A DNA stretch of 64,000 nucleotides, taken from the NCBI GenBank assembly GCA_022360055.1, contig JAKSDO010000192.1:1-64000 (forward strand). Reading direction: 5' to 3'. Within the stretch, counting starts at the first letter, position 1. Every line of letters begins with the position of its first letter. The notes beneath the pieces were generated by a model. That model ran no database searches. It was not told the DNA's origin and saw only the letters and a list, made by a program, of their open reading frames with translations. This DNA comes from Cytophagales bacterium (GTDB taxonomy: Bacteria; Bacteroidota; Bacteroidia; Cytophagales; Cyclobacteriaceae). Of the stretch, positions 18,224 through 27,797 are shown piece after piece. The translations under genes and the position numbers were made by a program.

Positions 18224-19681
18224 ATGAATAGCGCAGGATTTGCAATCAGTGAATATCACGATACAAGAGATATATACAGCAAGCTTGATCATCTTCTAGG
18301 TCAGCCTATAAGGCCGATCAAAAGAGAAGAAATCGATACGTATAAGAAATATTTTGACACCCAATGCTCAAGATCCCATGCAATTACTTCCGAGGCAATG
18401 AAATATATTCCCGGCGGTGTTCAACATAACCTGGCGTTCAACTATCCCTTCCCATTGGTGTTTACCAAAGCGGAAGGAGCATATCTGTATGACAAAGACG
18501 GGAACAGATATATCGACTTCTTGCAGGCCGGAGGTCCTACGGTATTGGGGAGCAACTATCCCGCGGTCAGAGACAAGATCATTCAACTGCTTCATGATTG
18601 CGGCCCGTCTACCGGGTTATTCCATGAATATGAATATAAAATCGCCAGGAAAATTTGTGAGCTGTTTCCGTCCGTAGACCAGTTCAGAATGTTGGGGAGC
18701 GGAACAGAGGCTGTGATGGCGGCAATCCGTGTCGCTCGTTTGGCGACAAAAAAGAAGAAAGTCATAAAGGTCGGAGGGGCCTACCACGGATGGAGCGATC
18801 AAATGGTATATGGAATGCGGATCCCCGGTACCGGAAGATTTGAAGCCCACGGGATCCCCAAAGCTGCTTCCAGACATACGCAGGAAGTGTGGCCAAACAG
18901 CATATCTTCGCTTGAAAAGAAATTGAGGATGAATAGGTTACGCGGAGGAACGGCGGCTGTCATTCTCGAGCCGATAGGACCTGAAAGCGGTACGAGACCC
19001 GTCGATTTTGATTACAACAGACAAGTGCGGGAGCTCTGTGATAAATATGGCGCCGTACTTATATTTGACGAGGTGGTTTCTGCTTTTAGAATAGGTTTAA
19101 GCGGTGCACAGGGGTACTACGGCGTAAAACCCGACCTAACCGTATTCGGTAAAGTGGTGGCCGGAGGATATCCCTCCGCAGGGGGCCTGGGCGGTAAACT
19201 GGATTTGATGGAATATCTCTCTGCCGGATTACAAAGCGGGAAGAAGAAAGTAATGGTTGGCGGAACAATGGCAGCGAATCCGATAAGTTCGGCTGCTGGA
19301 TACCATACCATCGTGGAGATAGAAAAGCAAAATGCCTGTGAAAAAGCAGGTAAGGCCGGTGATCGATTGACCAGAGGGTTACAACAGTTGATTGAGAAGT
19401 ACAATCTCCCGTTTGTGGCTTACAACCAGGGATCCGTCAATCACCTGGAGACATCCGGAGTGATGTTCGTTAAGATCAATTGGTTGAAGATCATGAAGGT
19501 ACTTGCTGAAATCAAGCAGCGAAAGCATATGATGGAAGAAATGGGCGCGGCATATATGGCAGAAGGAATTGTAACCCTTGCCGGCAGCAGGATGTACACG
19601 AGCATGGCAGATACGGATGAGGTGATCGACGACGCACTCAACCGTTTCGAAAATGTATTCAAGAAGGTGGAGGGGGTATAA
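18224..19681 (+). CDS. Class III aminotransferase (glutamate-1-semialdehyde aminomutase-like)
   Basis: The protein has 485 residues. It is a fold-type I PLP enzyme with the cofactor lysine at residue 310 (TVFGKVVAGGYP), the pyridine-binding Asp at 282 (LIFDEVVSAFR), the phosphate-binding GSGTEA (158-163) and AYHGW (186-190). The closest familiar group is HemL, but an extra N-terminal segment of about 45 residues and the setting argue against haem synthesis. It is the first gene of a tight three-gene run: the FGGY kinase starts 9 bp later and the class II aldolase follows. It probably transfers the amino group of an amino-sugar or amino-alcohol derivative in a catabolic route. Substrate unknown. 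Confidence 0.88.
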   Translation: MNSAGFAISEYHDTRDIYSKLDHLLGQPIRPIKREEIDTYKKYFDTQCSRSHAITSEAMKYIPGGVQHNLAFNYPFPLVFTKAEGAYLYDKDGNRYIDFLQAGGPTVLGSNYPAVRDKIIQLLHDCGPSTGLFHEYEYKIARKICELFPSVDQFRMLGSGTEAVMAAIRVARLATKKKKVIKVGGAYHGWSDQMVYGMRIPGTGRFEAHGIPKAASRHTQEVWPNSISSLEKKLRMNRLRGGTAAVILEPIGPESGTRPVDFDYNRQVRELCDKYGAVLIFDEVVSAFRIGLSGAQGYYGVKPDLTVFGKVVAGGYPSAGGLGGKLDLMEYLSAGLQSGKKKVMVGGTMAANPISSAAGYHTIVEIEKQNACEKAGKAGDRLTRGLQQLIEKYNLPFVAYNQGSVNHLETSGVMFVKINWLKIMKVLAEIKQRKHMMEEMGAAYMAEGIVTLAGSRMYTSMADTDEVIDDALNRFENVFKKVEGV

Positions 19682-19690
19682 CTCAAACAG

Positions 19691-21226
19691 ATGAGGAGGA
19701 AATATGTAATCGCCCATGACGTAGGAACAAGTGGTGTAAAAGCAGTATTGCTCGACACCGGAGGGAATATACTGGCCTCTTCTGAAGAGAATTACAGGTT
19801 TTCATACCCCAATCCCGGTTGGGTAGAGCAGGATCCGGAAGATTATTGGAAGGCGATTGTTCAGTCAACCAAAACGATTGTCAGCATCTCGAAGATACCT
19901 GCGTCCGAATTGATCGGCATCGTGTTTACCACGCAGGCCATGGGTATTATTCCGATCGATAAAGAAAATAATATATTGAATCATAACATTTCCTGGGTAG
20001 ACGGCCGGGCGGAAAAGCAGGCCGAGAAGTTGATGAATCGTTTTTTGGGGAGAAAAGCTTTTAAGGCACTGGTGGGTATCGAGATCACGGGGAAAGATGT
20101 AATTCCAAAGCTCATGTGGCTGAAAGAGCACAAGCCCGAACTGTATAAGAATACCGAATACTTCCTCGATGTAAACGGTTTTCTGAAATTCAAAGCTACC
20201 GGGAAAAAAGTTGCCGAATGGTCCGGCGCCTGTTCCTATGCCTTCAACCTCAGGAAGAAAGACTGGGAACGGATTTTTTTCAAATTCGCCGGGATCGATA
20301 CTGCCAAACTCCCACCACTGGTCAGGTCTGTTGATGAAGTGGGCGGGCTTACCGCGGATGCGGCAAAGGATATGGGGCTGGAACCCGGCTTGCCGGTTTA
20401 CGGCGGTTGTGATGATACGCAAAGCGCGGCCATTGGTTCGGGGGCGATCGATGAAGGAGAAGCACATATCTATCTTGGAACGGCAGCCTGGGTAGGTGTG
20501 ATGACCGGAAGAGCACCAAAATTCAAGCACGGTGCGGTTTGTTTACAAAGCGCTGACCCCGGGAAAAACCTGGTGGTCGGTGTAACAGAATCTGCCGGGG
20601 CAAACCTCGAATGGCTGATCGAGCGATTCTACACCATGGAAAAGAAGCACCTCAACAATGGAAGCATTTACGATCTTATGGACGAGGAGGCCGGCGCGGT
20701 CGCGCCGGGGTCGGATCATCTCATTTTTACGCCATGGTTATTGGGCGAAAGATGCCCTGTGAGCACAACCACAACCCGGGGCACGATCTACAACCTGAGC
20801 CTGGAACATAAAAGAGGACACTTTGTCCGGGCGCTTTCCGAGGGGATCGCCTATAATCTTCGATGGATAATCGAGAACTATGAAAAAGATTTTGGCTTTA
20901 AAATCCCATCTCTCCGAATAACGGGAGGCGGAGCTCAGAATGATCGTTGGATGCAGATTTTTGCAGATGTCACAAAGAGAAAGATCGTCACTACCAATCA
21001 GCCCAAAATGGCGGGCGCCATTGGCGGAGCGATGTGTGTCTTCGTGGGCGCCGGGGTAATTAACGAGTTTTCATCCGTAAGGCAGATTGTCGGGAGCAAC
21101 AAGGAGTTCTTTCCGAATCCGGCGAATTTTGATATATACGATTTGCTTTTTGGCGACTATAAACGCATCTATGCGTCGCTTAAAGCTACTTATGAAAGTT
21201 CCAATGCAATAAGATTCAAAGTATAA
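19691..21226 (+). CDS. FGGY-family carbohydrate kinase (xylulokinase-like)
   Basis: The protein has 511 residues. The N-terminal ATPase-fold motif is IAHDVGTSGVKAVLLD (residues 7-22). The catalytic base is Asp 241 in GGCDDTQSAAIGSG, and the C-terminal signature includes RITGGGAQNDRWMQIFADV. The family phosphorylates sugars or polyols such as xylulose, ribulose, glycerol, erythritol or autoinducer-2. The sequence resembles xylulokinase most, but no isomerase gene is present. It is flanked by an aminotransferase 9 bp upstream and an aldolase 11 bp downstream, so its phosphorylated product is probably the aldolase substrate. Confidence 0.92.
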   Translation: MRRKYVIAHDVGTSGVKAVLLDTGGNILASSEENYRFSYPNPGWVEQDPEDYWKAIVQSTKTIVSISKIPASELIGIVFTTQAMGIIPIDKENNILNHNISWVDGRAEKQAEKLMNRFLGRKAFKALVGIEITGKDVIPKLMWLKEHKPELYKNTEYFLDVNGFLKFKATGKKVAEWSGACSYAFNLRKKDWERIFFKFAGIDTAKLPPLVRSVDEVGGLTADAAKDMGLEPGLPVYGGCDDTQSAAIGSGAIDEGEAHIYLGTAAWVGVMTGRAPKFKHGAVCLQSADPGKNLVVGVTESAGANLEWLIERFYTMEKKHLNNGSIYDLMDEEAGAVAPGSDHLIFTPWLLGERCPVSTTTTRGTIYNLSLEHKRGHFVRALSEGIAYNLRWIIENYEKDFGFKIPSLRITGGGAQNDRWMQIFADVTKRKIVTTNQPKMAGAIGGAMCVFVGAGVINEFSSVRQIVGSNKEFFPNPANFDIYDLLFGDYKRIYASLKATYESSNAIRFKV

Positions 21227-21237
21227 AATTAGATATT

Positions 21238-21894
21238 ATGAAAATCGATGAAATAAAAAGACTGGTTTGCGATTCCGGAAAACAATTGCTGGAAGAGGGG
21301 TACGTATCCGGAACCTGGGGGAATATTAGTTTCAGGATCGATGATACACTCATGGCAATAACGCCGAGTGGCCGGGAGTATGAAACTATGGTGAGCGATG
21401 ATATTGTAATTGTAAACTACCGGGACCACAGCTACGAAGGAGATGTAAAGCCGTCTTCGGAATACAAGTTGCATACGGAGATCTATCGTACCAGGAAAAA
21501 TATTCACGCTGTTATTCATACGCATCAGATGAATGCTTCGACGGTGGCGGCTGCGCGCCGTGATGTTCCGCCGATTTTGGATGATATGGCCCAAATCATA
21601 GGTCCTACCGTCCGTTGTGCGGATTATGCATTGCCGAATACCAAGAAAATTGTCCAGGCTACGGTTAAGGCGCTGAGGGGGAGATATGCGGCATTGATGG
21701 CCAATCATGGAGCCGTGTGTATAGGAAGAGACATGAAGGAAGCCTTTGTCGTATGCCAGGTACTCGAGAAAGCATGCAAAGCATTTATCGAAGCCGAATT
21801 CATTGGCGGCGCAAAAGGCATATCCAAATTCGAAGCTCATTTAATGCACCAGTTTTACCTGTTGAAATATTCAAAGCAAAAGAAAAAGGATTGA
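21238..21894 (+). CDS. Class II aldolase/adducin family protein (fuculose-phosphate aldolase-like)
   Basis: The protein has 218 residues. Zinc ligands are His 94 and His 96 (VIHTHQ) and His 157 (MANHGAV). The catalytic acid corresponds to Glu 75 in KPSSEYKLH, the same arrangement as L-fuculose-1-phosphate aldolase FucA (SSEW, HNH, second H). SGTWGNIS near residue 24 is the phosphate-binding loop of the family. It probably cleaves a phosphorylated ketose or sugar acid into dihydroxyacetone phosphate and an aldehyde. A 4-epimerase of the AraD type is the main alternative. It is the last gene of the three-gene run. Confidence 0.9.
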   Translation: MKIDEIKRLVCDSGKQLLEEGYVSGTWGNISFRIDDTLMAITPSGREYETMVSDDIVIVNYRDHSYEGDVKPSSEYKLHTEIYRTRKNIHAVIHTHQMNASTVAAARRDVPPILDDMAQIIGPTVRCADYALPNTKKIVQATVKALRGRYAALMANHGAVCIGRDMKEAFVVCQVLEKACKAFIEAEFIGGAKGISKFEAHLMHQFYLLKYSKQKKKD

Positions 21895-22438
21895 TTTTAT
21901 CCATCATTCGGGCAGAGACCCGGTATAAGGACCGCCGATGATACGAGGGCTCCGGCGAGTTTCAATTTTCAGTGCCGAACCTGTATAAACCGGAAAAGAC
22001 CCACTTGGAAAAGCAATTTTGAACGCTTTCACTTTTGAAAAGGGTTCACCCCTTTATTCGGGATTTTGAAATCGGGATTTATTCGATTGTCGGTTGCACG
22101 CGTGACGGTGTCCTACCCATATAAAATGTGACATCTCCGGAACTTCCCCGGGGCAACGAACCGTAGCGCTTAATGGCGGGACGCAGGTCGATTGTTATCG
22201 CCTGGCCATGGCTGTCTCCGATCTTTTGTACAACGCGATTCCGGATCAATACGCACAATTGTAACATTAACGCATAGAATATCAGTCTCTTATCTTACGT
22301 GATTTAATTTTGGAAAATACTCAAAAAGTAAATTTTATTTATATATTTGTGTATGTGGCCTAGCCTATCAGTTCGTCTAACCAGGGAAATTCAATTGTTT
22401 TGTAAATGAAATTATTCTTTGATCGAGATTGAATACGT
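21895..22438. other. Gene-free stretch with a possible gene remnant and the sigma-gene leader
   Basis: These 544 bp hold no convincing gene. A weak hairpin (AAAGGG, loop TTCAC, CCCTTT; 22039-22055) could end the upstream operon. The plus strand between about 22110 and 22265 is open without a start codon and reads like a protein tail (GGTQVDCYRLAMAVSDLLYN), while the minus strand has a 62-codon ORF over the same bases (22079-22267). One of them may be a decayed gene end. The last 100 bp are A/T-rich and contain a promoter-like TATATTTG. Confidence 0.35.
22342..22349 (+). promoter_or_regulatory. Bacteroidota -7 promoter element before the ECF sigma gene
   Basis: TATATTTG matches TAnnTTTG exactly, 89 bp upstream of the sigma factor ATG in an A/T-rich stretch. 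No TTG lies at the ideal 19-bp spacing; the nearest (TTTTGG at 22308-22313) is too far. The promoter is therefore plausible but not proven. Confidence 0.4.
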
Positions 22439-23044
22439 ATGGTAATTACTGACCGGGAAGTTATCGAAAGGTTGAAAAAGGGGGACAAGGAGGTTTATGA
22501 AAAATTGTTTTATGACCATTATAAAAACCTGGTATTGTATGCCAAGAAATTCGTAAATGAAACGGAAATTGCAAGAGACCTTGTGCAGGATGTATTCATT
22601 TATTTGTGGGACAAGCGGAACAAATTGAATATTGAAAGATCCCTCCCTTCGTATTTGTTTCGGGCCGTTCACAATGCGTGCATCAATTACTTAAAACGTG
22701 AGTCGAACAAAGAAGACTACATCAGAAATTTTCTCCTCAGGATCAACAGCGATAATTATTCTACATCTGCATATGAAGATGCGCATGAACTGGTCGTTCA
22801 AAAGGACCTTCTGGAACAAATTGAAACCATTGTAGAAGGATTGCCGGAGCAGTGCAGGAATATATTCAAAATGAGCAGGTTCAAAGGATTGAAGAATAGA
22901 GAAATCGCCGAAATATATGCCATTTCACAACGCACGGTAGAGACGCAGATCTACAGGGCATTAAAGGTGCTGAAAGAGAGCCTTAGCCCTTATGTTTCGT
23001 TGCCGACAGCCACCCTTTTTCTGATTTTTATTAAAAGTTTCTAG
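22439..23044 (+). CDS. ECF-type RNA polymerase sigma-70 factor
   Basis: The protein has 201 residues, the usual size of the Bacteroidota ECF family. Region 2 includes ARDLVQDVFIYLWDKRNKL (-10 recognition and core binding). Region 4 includes GLPEQCRNIFKMSRFKGLKNREIAEIYAIS followed by QRTVETQIYRALKVLK (helix-turn-helix). A FecR anti-sigma gene follows after 54 bp and a SusC gene with an STN domain comes next. This is the standard trans-envelope signalling set in which substrate binding at the outer membrane releases the sigma factor to transcribe the transporter genes. Confidence 0.95.
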   Translation: MVITDREVIERLKKGDKEVYEKLFYDHYKNLVLYAKKFVNETEIARDLVQDVFIYLWDKRNKLNIERSLPSYLFRAVHNACINYLKRESNKEDYIRNFLLRINSDNYSTSAYEDAHELVVQKDLLEQIETIVEGLPEQCRNIFKMSRFKGLKNREIAEIYAISQRTVETQIYRALKVLKESLSPYVSLPTATLFLIFIKSF

Positions 23045-23098
23045 TATTTGTAAGTATTTATTCCCTCATAATTGCCCTAGAGGTAGCATTGGAATAAA

Positions 23099-24202
23099 AT
23101 GAGAAAAGGGAATACATTCAATAATAATGTTATTGTCAGATTTCTGATGAACGAGGCCACAAAAGAAGAAGTGCTTCTTCTTGAGCAGTGGTTGGACAGC
23201 AGTGCTGAAAACCGGGAGTACTTTCATAAAATCCGGGATACCTGGAACTCCATTGAACTGGAAAAAGAACTCGATGCAACCAGGATCAGCGCTGACTTTG
23301 ACCGAATTTTACATCAAATTGACAGCCGTAAAACCAAGGGGCGCTTCCCCTTGAATGCCGGCCGGAATTTACGGCAAACCTGGCGGTTAAAGTCCGCCGC
23401 AATCTTTATTCTTGGATTTGCGGTCTCCTGGTATATTTTTGATAAACCCATGGCGTCAACCCCGGAGGAGACGGCCTATAATATCGTAGAGACCCCAAGA
23501 GGCAGCCGGGCAACCGTCAAATTGCCCGACGGAAGTGAGGTGCTCCTAAATGCGGATTCAAAGCTCACTTATCCGCCTGAATTCAAAACCGATGAACGAA
23601 AGGTGTTGCTGGAAGGAGAGGCTTTTTTTAAGGTGGAGAAAGATGCAAAAAGGCAATTTTTTGTAAAAACCCCGGATATTACGGTAAAGGTGTTCGGCAC
23701 GAGCTTCAACGTGAAATCATATCCCGATGAGCACACCACGGAAACTACCTTGGTTGAAGGTTCCATAAGTATTTTTAAAAATTCGGTGGATGGAGAAATG
23801 TCCGGGACCGAACTGAAAATGGAGCCGAATCAAAGAATGGTGCTGTACAGGGAGCCGGTGCGGGAAACCCCACCTGAAGTCACGCACAAGAGGGTCGAAG
23901 ATTTACCTGAAAGAAAAGCAAAACTCGTATTGTCAAAACATATCGATACCGAAAGATTTACGTCTTGGACGGCCGGCCGGTTGAAAATTGAAAGCGAAAC
24001 TATGGTAAAAATGGCAGCAACCCTGGAGCGGAGATACGATGTGAAAATACATTTTGAAAACGAAGAAATAAAGCAATTCAGATTTTCGGGAACCTTTAAA
24101 AATGAAACGATCGAGCAGGTGATGGCGGCCATCAAGCTGGCCGCTCCGATCAGCTATAGAATGGAGGACCGGAATATCTGGATTAATGCCGTAGACAATT
24201 GA
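23099..24202 (+). CDS. FecR-family anti-sigma factor
   Basis: The protein has 367 residues. The N-terminal cytoplasmic part (1-95) contains EEVLLLEQWLDSSAENREYF, typical of the sigma-binding segment. One membrane helix follows (SAAIFILGFAVSWYIF, about 100-115). The periplasmic FecR domain begins with VETPRGSRATVKLPDGSEV (about 132-150) and includes KVFGTSFNVKSYPDE. A C-terminal DUF4974 domain ends in FSGTFKNETIEQVMAAIKLA. It holds the preceding sigma factor inactive until the STN domain of the neighbouring SusC protein signals. It is co-transcribed with the sigma gene. Confidence 0.95.
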   Translation: MRKGNTFNNNVIVRFLMNEATKEEVLLLEQWLDSSAENREYFHKIRDTWNSIELEKELDATRISADFDRILHQIDSRKTKGRFPLNAGRNLRQTWRLKSAAIFILGFAVSWYIFDKPMASTPEETAYNIVETPRGSRATVKLPDGSEVLLNADSKLTYPPEFKTDERKVLLEGEAFFKVEKDAKRQFFVKTPDITVKVFGTSFNVKSYPDEHTTETTLVEGSISIFKNSVDGEMSGTELKMEPNQRMVLYREPVRETPPEVTHKRVEDLPERKAKLVLSKHIDTERFTSWTAGRLKIESETMVKMAATLERRYDVKIHFENEEIKQFRFSGTFKNETIEQVMAAIKLAAPISYRMEDRNIWINAVDN

Positions 24203-24232
24203 ATTGTTAATGTGCGATTCGCAAAAATAAAT

Positions 24233-24260
24233 ACCCGAAGCTCTTGTAAAATCTTCGGGT
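24233..24260 (+). terminator. Hairpin between fecR and susC, possible terminator or attenuator
   Basis: The arms ACCCGAAG (24233-24240) and CTTCGGGT (24253-24260) pair perfectly over 8 bp around a 12-nt loop. No T run follows. It may separate the regulatory genes from the highly expressed susC/susD genes, or stabilise mRNA ends by processing. Confidence 0.45.
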
Positions 24261-24324
24261 AACGTGGATTTCTGTTAACAACCAGGGGAAACAATTAGGA
24301 TTTTAACCGAACCTTAACAAAATT

Positions 24325-27300
24325 ATGAAAAATTTTACACCCTTCCGATTTATTATATATAGACCGGTTAAAAAGTATTTTGCCATGAGGTTAACCATTT
24401 ATCTGTCATTTATATGCATTGTGCAGGTGACTGCAAGCGCCTACTCACAAGGTGAAAATGTGACAATCAATGCGCAAACAAAGTCAGTTAAGGAGATTTT
24501 TGACGAAATCCAGGAAAAAAGTAATTACAGGTTTTTTTACAGCGACGATCTCATCGATCTCAACAAAGAGATCTATGTCGCTTTTAAGAATCAGCCGGTC
24601 GAACATGTTTTGTCGGACATTTCCTCCAAATCGGGTTTGCAATATAAAATACTTGAAGACAATTTGATCGTAATCTCGCCGGCAGAAGTGATGCAGGCGC
24701 GGACGATTCAAGGGCGCATTACCTCCATGATGGATGGAGCGGGTATTCCCGGGGCCAATGTCGTTGTAAAGGATTCGGGCACGGGAACGATCACCGATAT
24801 TAATGGAGAATATACCATCGAGATCGATGGAGAAGGCGCGGTTCTTGTTTTCTCCTATGTGGGATATATGACCGAAGAGGTCGAAGTTGGCAACCGATCC
24901 GTTATCGATGTTGTTTTGGCCGAGAGCATTGAATCACTTGAAGAAATCGTGGTAACCGGTTTGAGCATTGAACGTGATCGGGAATCGCTCGGATATTCGG
25001 TAAGTCAGGTCGATGGAGATCAGGTAAATCTGGTAAAAGCAGATAATTTTGCCAATGCGCTTGCCGGTAAGGTAGCGGGGCTGCAAATTACCGAATCGGC
25101 CACAGGTGTCGGAGGATCCAGCAGAGTTGTATTGAGGGGCGTCTCTTCCATGCTCGGCAATAACAGGCCCTTGTTCGTTATCGACGGAATACCCATGCTT
25201 TCCAATTTTAATTCGGGAAATAATCCGAATAAGGACGGAGGAGATGCGCTCGCCGATATTAATCCGGAAGACATCGAATCCGTGTCCGTATTGAAAGGGG
25301 CCGGAGCTGCGGCGGTCTACGGAAGCCGTGGCGCAAATGGTGTGATTCTGATAACAACCAAAAAAGGCGCTTTAAATAAAGGAATTGGAGTTTCATTCAA
25401 TTCTACCTATACAAGAGAAGATCCCCTGGTGTTTCCGGACCTTCAGAATGAGTATGGACAGGGCGGGCTTTTCGGGCGATATCCTATCACAGATCCGAAC
25501 CGGACAGTGCTCGACCATCCGAATATCTGGAGCTACGGCCCGAAAATGGATAGTACCATGAGAATCGACTGGACCGGCAAACGATCGCCTTACGTATCAC
25601 CAGAAGATCAATTTAAGTATTTCTTCAGAACCGGCAATTCATTCATAAATAACCTAAGCCTTGAAGCGGGGAATGAGAATTCCTCCCTCAGGGTTTCATT
25701 GACCGACCAGCGAAGCAGTGGTATTTCACCGGGGAATGATCTCAGCAGGCAAACTTTCAGTGCTCGCGGATTTACTAAACTGAAAGATATTTTCGAAGTG
25801 GACGCAAAAGTCACATACATTCACCATAATGTAAAGAATCGACCGGTACTCCGGGAAAACGGAGCAAATTCGGCTCTGAGCTTATCCATCTTGCCAAGAA
25901 ATATCAGCGCACAAAGCCTCGAAGAAAATACGACAGACGAATTCGGTAACGAAATGACCTGGCTGCTGGATGAAACGTTCGGCAACCCCTACTGGATGCT
26001 TGAAAACCAAGGGAACAATGATATCAAGGACAGGTATCAAACTGCATTATCGATAAAAACCAACATCACGGATAACCTTTATCTACTGTTAAGGAGTGGT
26101 TTGGACCAGTATTCCCTGGAAGATAAGAACTGGGTGAACCGGGGAACCAACACCTCGGAGAGAGGAAGGGGATCCTACAACCACACCATATCAAAAAATA
26201 CCGAGTGGAACTCGGATTTCCTGCTTACTTACGAAGACGGTGCCGGAGACATAAGCTACGGTGTGAGCCTGGGAGGTAATTATCGTGCCGACAAATACAA
26301 CAACATCGATCAGAGAGGTTCGGGATATCAAATTCCGGGATATTATCATATTTCCAATATGAGCGAGTATTATACGGAAGAGTATAGTTCGCGAAAAGAG
26401 GTGGCTTCCCTGTATGCCCTGGGGAATGTTTCGTTTGATGATGATCTTTACGTCGATCTTACGTATCGAAGCGACTGGTCTTCCTCCTTGCCTTTGGACA
26501 ATAATCAATTCAATTATTATTCCGCAAATGTGAGCTGGTTATTAACAAATACATTCGAACTGCCCGAATTCTTTTCATCCGGAAAAATCAGAGGCTCCGT
26601 CGCCCAAACAGGCAATGATACGGATGCATATCAGTTGGAGAATGTTTATAGCGTAGTTCAGTCGCAGCTGCCCTACAGCATGGTGAGCATACCGAATCGA
26701 TTGTTAACACCCGACCTGCTTCCCGAAATTACCAATACCTGGGAGATTGGAACCGACCTGGGTTTCTTTGGGAATCGATTGATATTTGATTTCACCTATT
26801 ATTATAGCCTGGCTAAAAACCAGATCATGCCGGTGCCCATACCTAAATCTACCGCATATTCGGAGAAGAGGCTCAATTCAGGCGAACTGGAGAACAGGGG
26901 GATAGAACTTATGCTTAATGCTACCGTATTGAACCGTCCTGCGGGCCTTACGTGGAATTCGATATTAACCTATACCAGGAATAAATCTTATGTAAAGAGT
27001 ATCCATCCGGATTTGGAATCCATAATACTTAATGATGCCTGGGATGCGTCCATTCAGGCGATACCCGGCGAAGAATACGGGCAGATTTTCGGTTATGATT
27101 ATAAAAGGGACGCGCAGGGAAGAATGCTGATTGATGACAATGGATTCCCGCAGCAAGGTGAGTTAAAAGCTCATGGAAGTATTAATCCCGATTATATTTT
27201 TGGATTTCAAAACTCCTTCTCCTATAAGAACTTCACACTAAGCTTTCTGATTGACGGAACCATGGGGGCCGAGATTTATTCATGGGGGAAAACATACAAA

Positions 27301-27768
27301 ATGCTTTGGGGCACGGATGTCGAAACCTTGGAAGGCAGAGCGGAATGGTTTGAAACTCATGATGAAAATGGTTTCCCGATTCCCGGGGTCGAACCAAAAG
27401 GTTATGTATTTGAAGGGATCGTGGAAAGCTCCGGAGAACCGAATACCACTCCAATTCCGGACCCGGCATACCGGGGTTATATTCCGTATAACTACAAGAT
27501 AATCACGGAATCCGTTTTGGACGCCTCGAATATCAGATTGAGAGAAGCCGTGCTCAGCTATAATTTTCCTAGAGCATTGATCTCCAGGATCAAATTGACA
27601 AATCTGACGCTGTCGGCAACCGGAAGAAATCTGTTCTTCTTCTATCGACCTACCGATCACATCGACCCGGAAGCAGGGTACAGCAGTGGCAACACCGGAA
27701 ACGGAATGGAGCAAAGCAGTATGCCTTCCACCAGATCGATTGGTTTTAATTTGAGACTTAGCTTCTAG
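24325..27768 (+). CDS. SusC/RagA-type TonB-dependent outer-membrane transporter with STN domain
   Basis: The protein has 1147 residues. A long signal peptide ends near SAYSQ (residue 41). An STN signalling domain follows (about 45-115, VKEIFDEIQEKSNYRFFY). The carboxypeptidase-regulatory-like extension is at about 127-205 (IQGRITSMMDGAGIPGANVV). The plug begins near 212 and carries LRGVSSMLGNNRPLFVIDGI and GAAAVYGSRGANGVILITTK. The rest is a beta barrel ending in SIGFNLRLSF. It imports an oligomeric nutrient across the outer membrane with TonB energy together with the following SusD partner. The STN domain shows it also signals to the FecR/sigma pair. The substrate cannot be inferred, because no glycoside hydrolase lies nearby. 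Confidence 0.96.
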   Translation: MKNFTPFRFIIYRPVKKYFAMRLTIYLSFICIVQVTASAYSQGENVTINAQTKSVKEIFDEIQEKSNYRFFYSDDLIDLNKEIYVAFKNQPVEHVLSDISSKSGLQYKILEDNLIVISPAEVMQARTIQGRITSMMDGAGIPGANVVVKDSGTGTITDINGEYTIEIDGEGAVLVFSYVGYMTEEVEVGNRSVIDVVLAESIESLEEIVVTGLSIERDRESLGYSVSQVDGDQVNLVKADNFANALAGKVAGLQITESATGVGGSSRVVLRGVSSMLGNNRPLFVIDGIPMLSNFNSGNNPNKDGGDALADINPEDIESVSVLKGAGAAAVYGSRGANGVILITTKKGALNKGIGVSFNSTYTREDPLVFPDLQNEYGQGGLFGRYPITDPNRTVLDHPNIWSYGPKMDSTMRIDWTGKRSPYVSPEDQFKYFFRTGNSFINNLSLEAGNENSSLRVSLTDQRSSGISPGNDLSRQTFSARGFTKLKDIFEVDAKVTYIHHNVKNRPVLRENGANSALSLSILPRNISAQSLEENTTDEFGNEMTWLLDETFGNPYWMLENQGNNDIKDRYQTALSIKTNITDNLYLLLRSGLDQYSLEDKNWVNRGTNTSERGRGSYNHTISKNTEWNSDFLLTYEDGAGDISYGVSLGGNYRADKYNNIDQRGSGYQIPGYYHISNMSEYYTEEYSSRKEVASLYALGNVSFDDDLYVDLTYRSDWSSSLPLDNNQFNYYSANVSWLLTNTFELPEFFSSGKIRGSVAQTGNDTDAYQLENVYSVVQSQLPYSMVSIPNRLLTPDLLPEITNTWEIGTDLGFFGNRLIFDFTYYYSLAKNQIMPVPIPKSTAYSEKRLNSGELENRGIELMLNATVLNRPAGLTWNSILTYTRNKSYVKSIHPDLESIILNDAWDASIQAIPGEEYGQIFGYDYKRDAQGRMLIDDNGFPQQGELKAHGSINPDYIFGFQNSFSYKNFTLSFLIDGTMGAEIYSWGKTYKMLWGTDVETLEGRAEWFETHDENGFPIPGVEPKGYVFEGIVESSGEPNTTPIPDPAYRGYIPYNYKIITESVLDASNIRLREAVLSYNFPRALISRIKLTNLTLSATGRNLFFFYRPTDHIDPEAGYSSGNTGNGMEQSSMPSTRSIGFNLRLSF

Positions 27769-27797
27769 TTTATCGAAAAGATTTTAATAAGAAGAAA

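Noticed and set aside
18224-19681. Assignment as hemL (glutamate-1-semialdehyde aminomutase for haem synthesis)
   Set aside because: It has an N-terminal extension and sits in an operon with a sugar kinase and an aldolase, so a catabolic aminotransferase is more likely.
19865-20530. A 221-codon minus-strand frame inside the FGGY kinase gene
   Set aside because: It is antisense to conserved kinase motifs and has no independent protein features.
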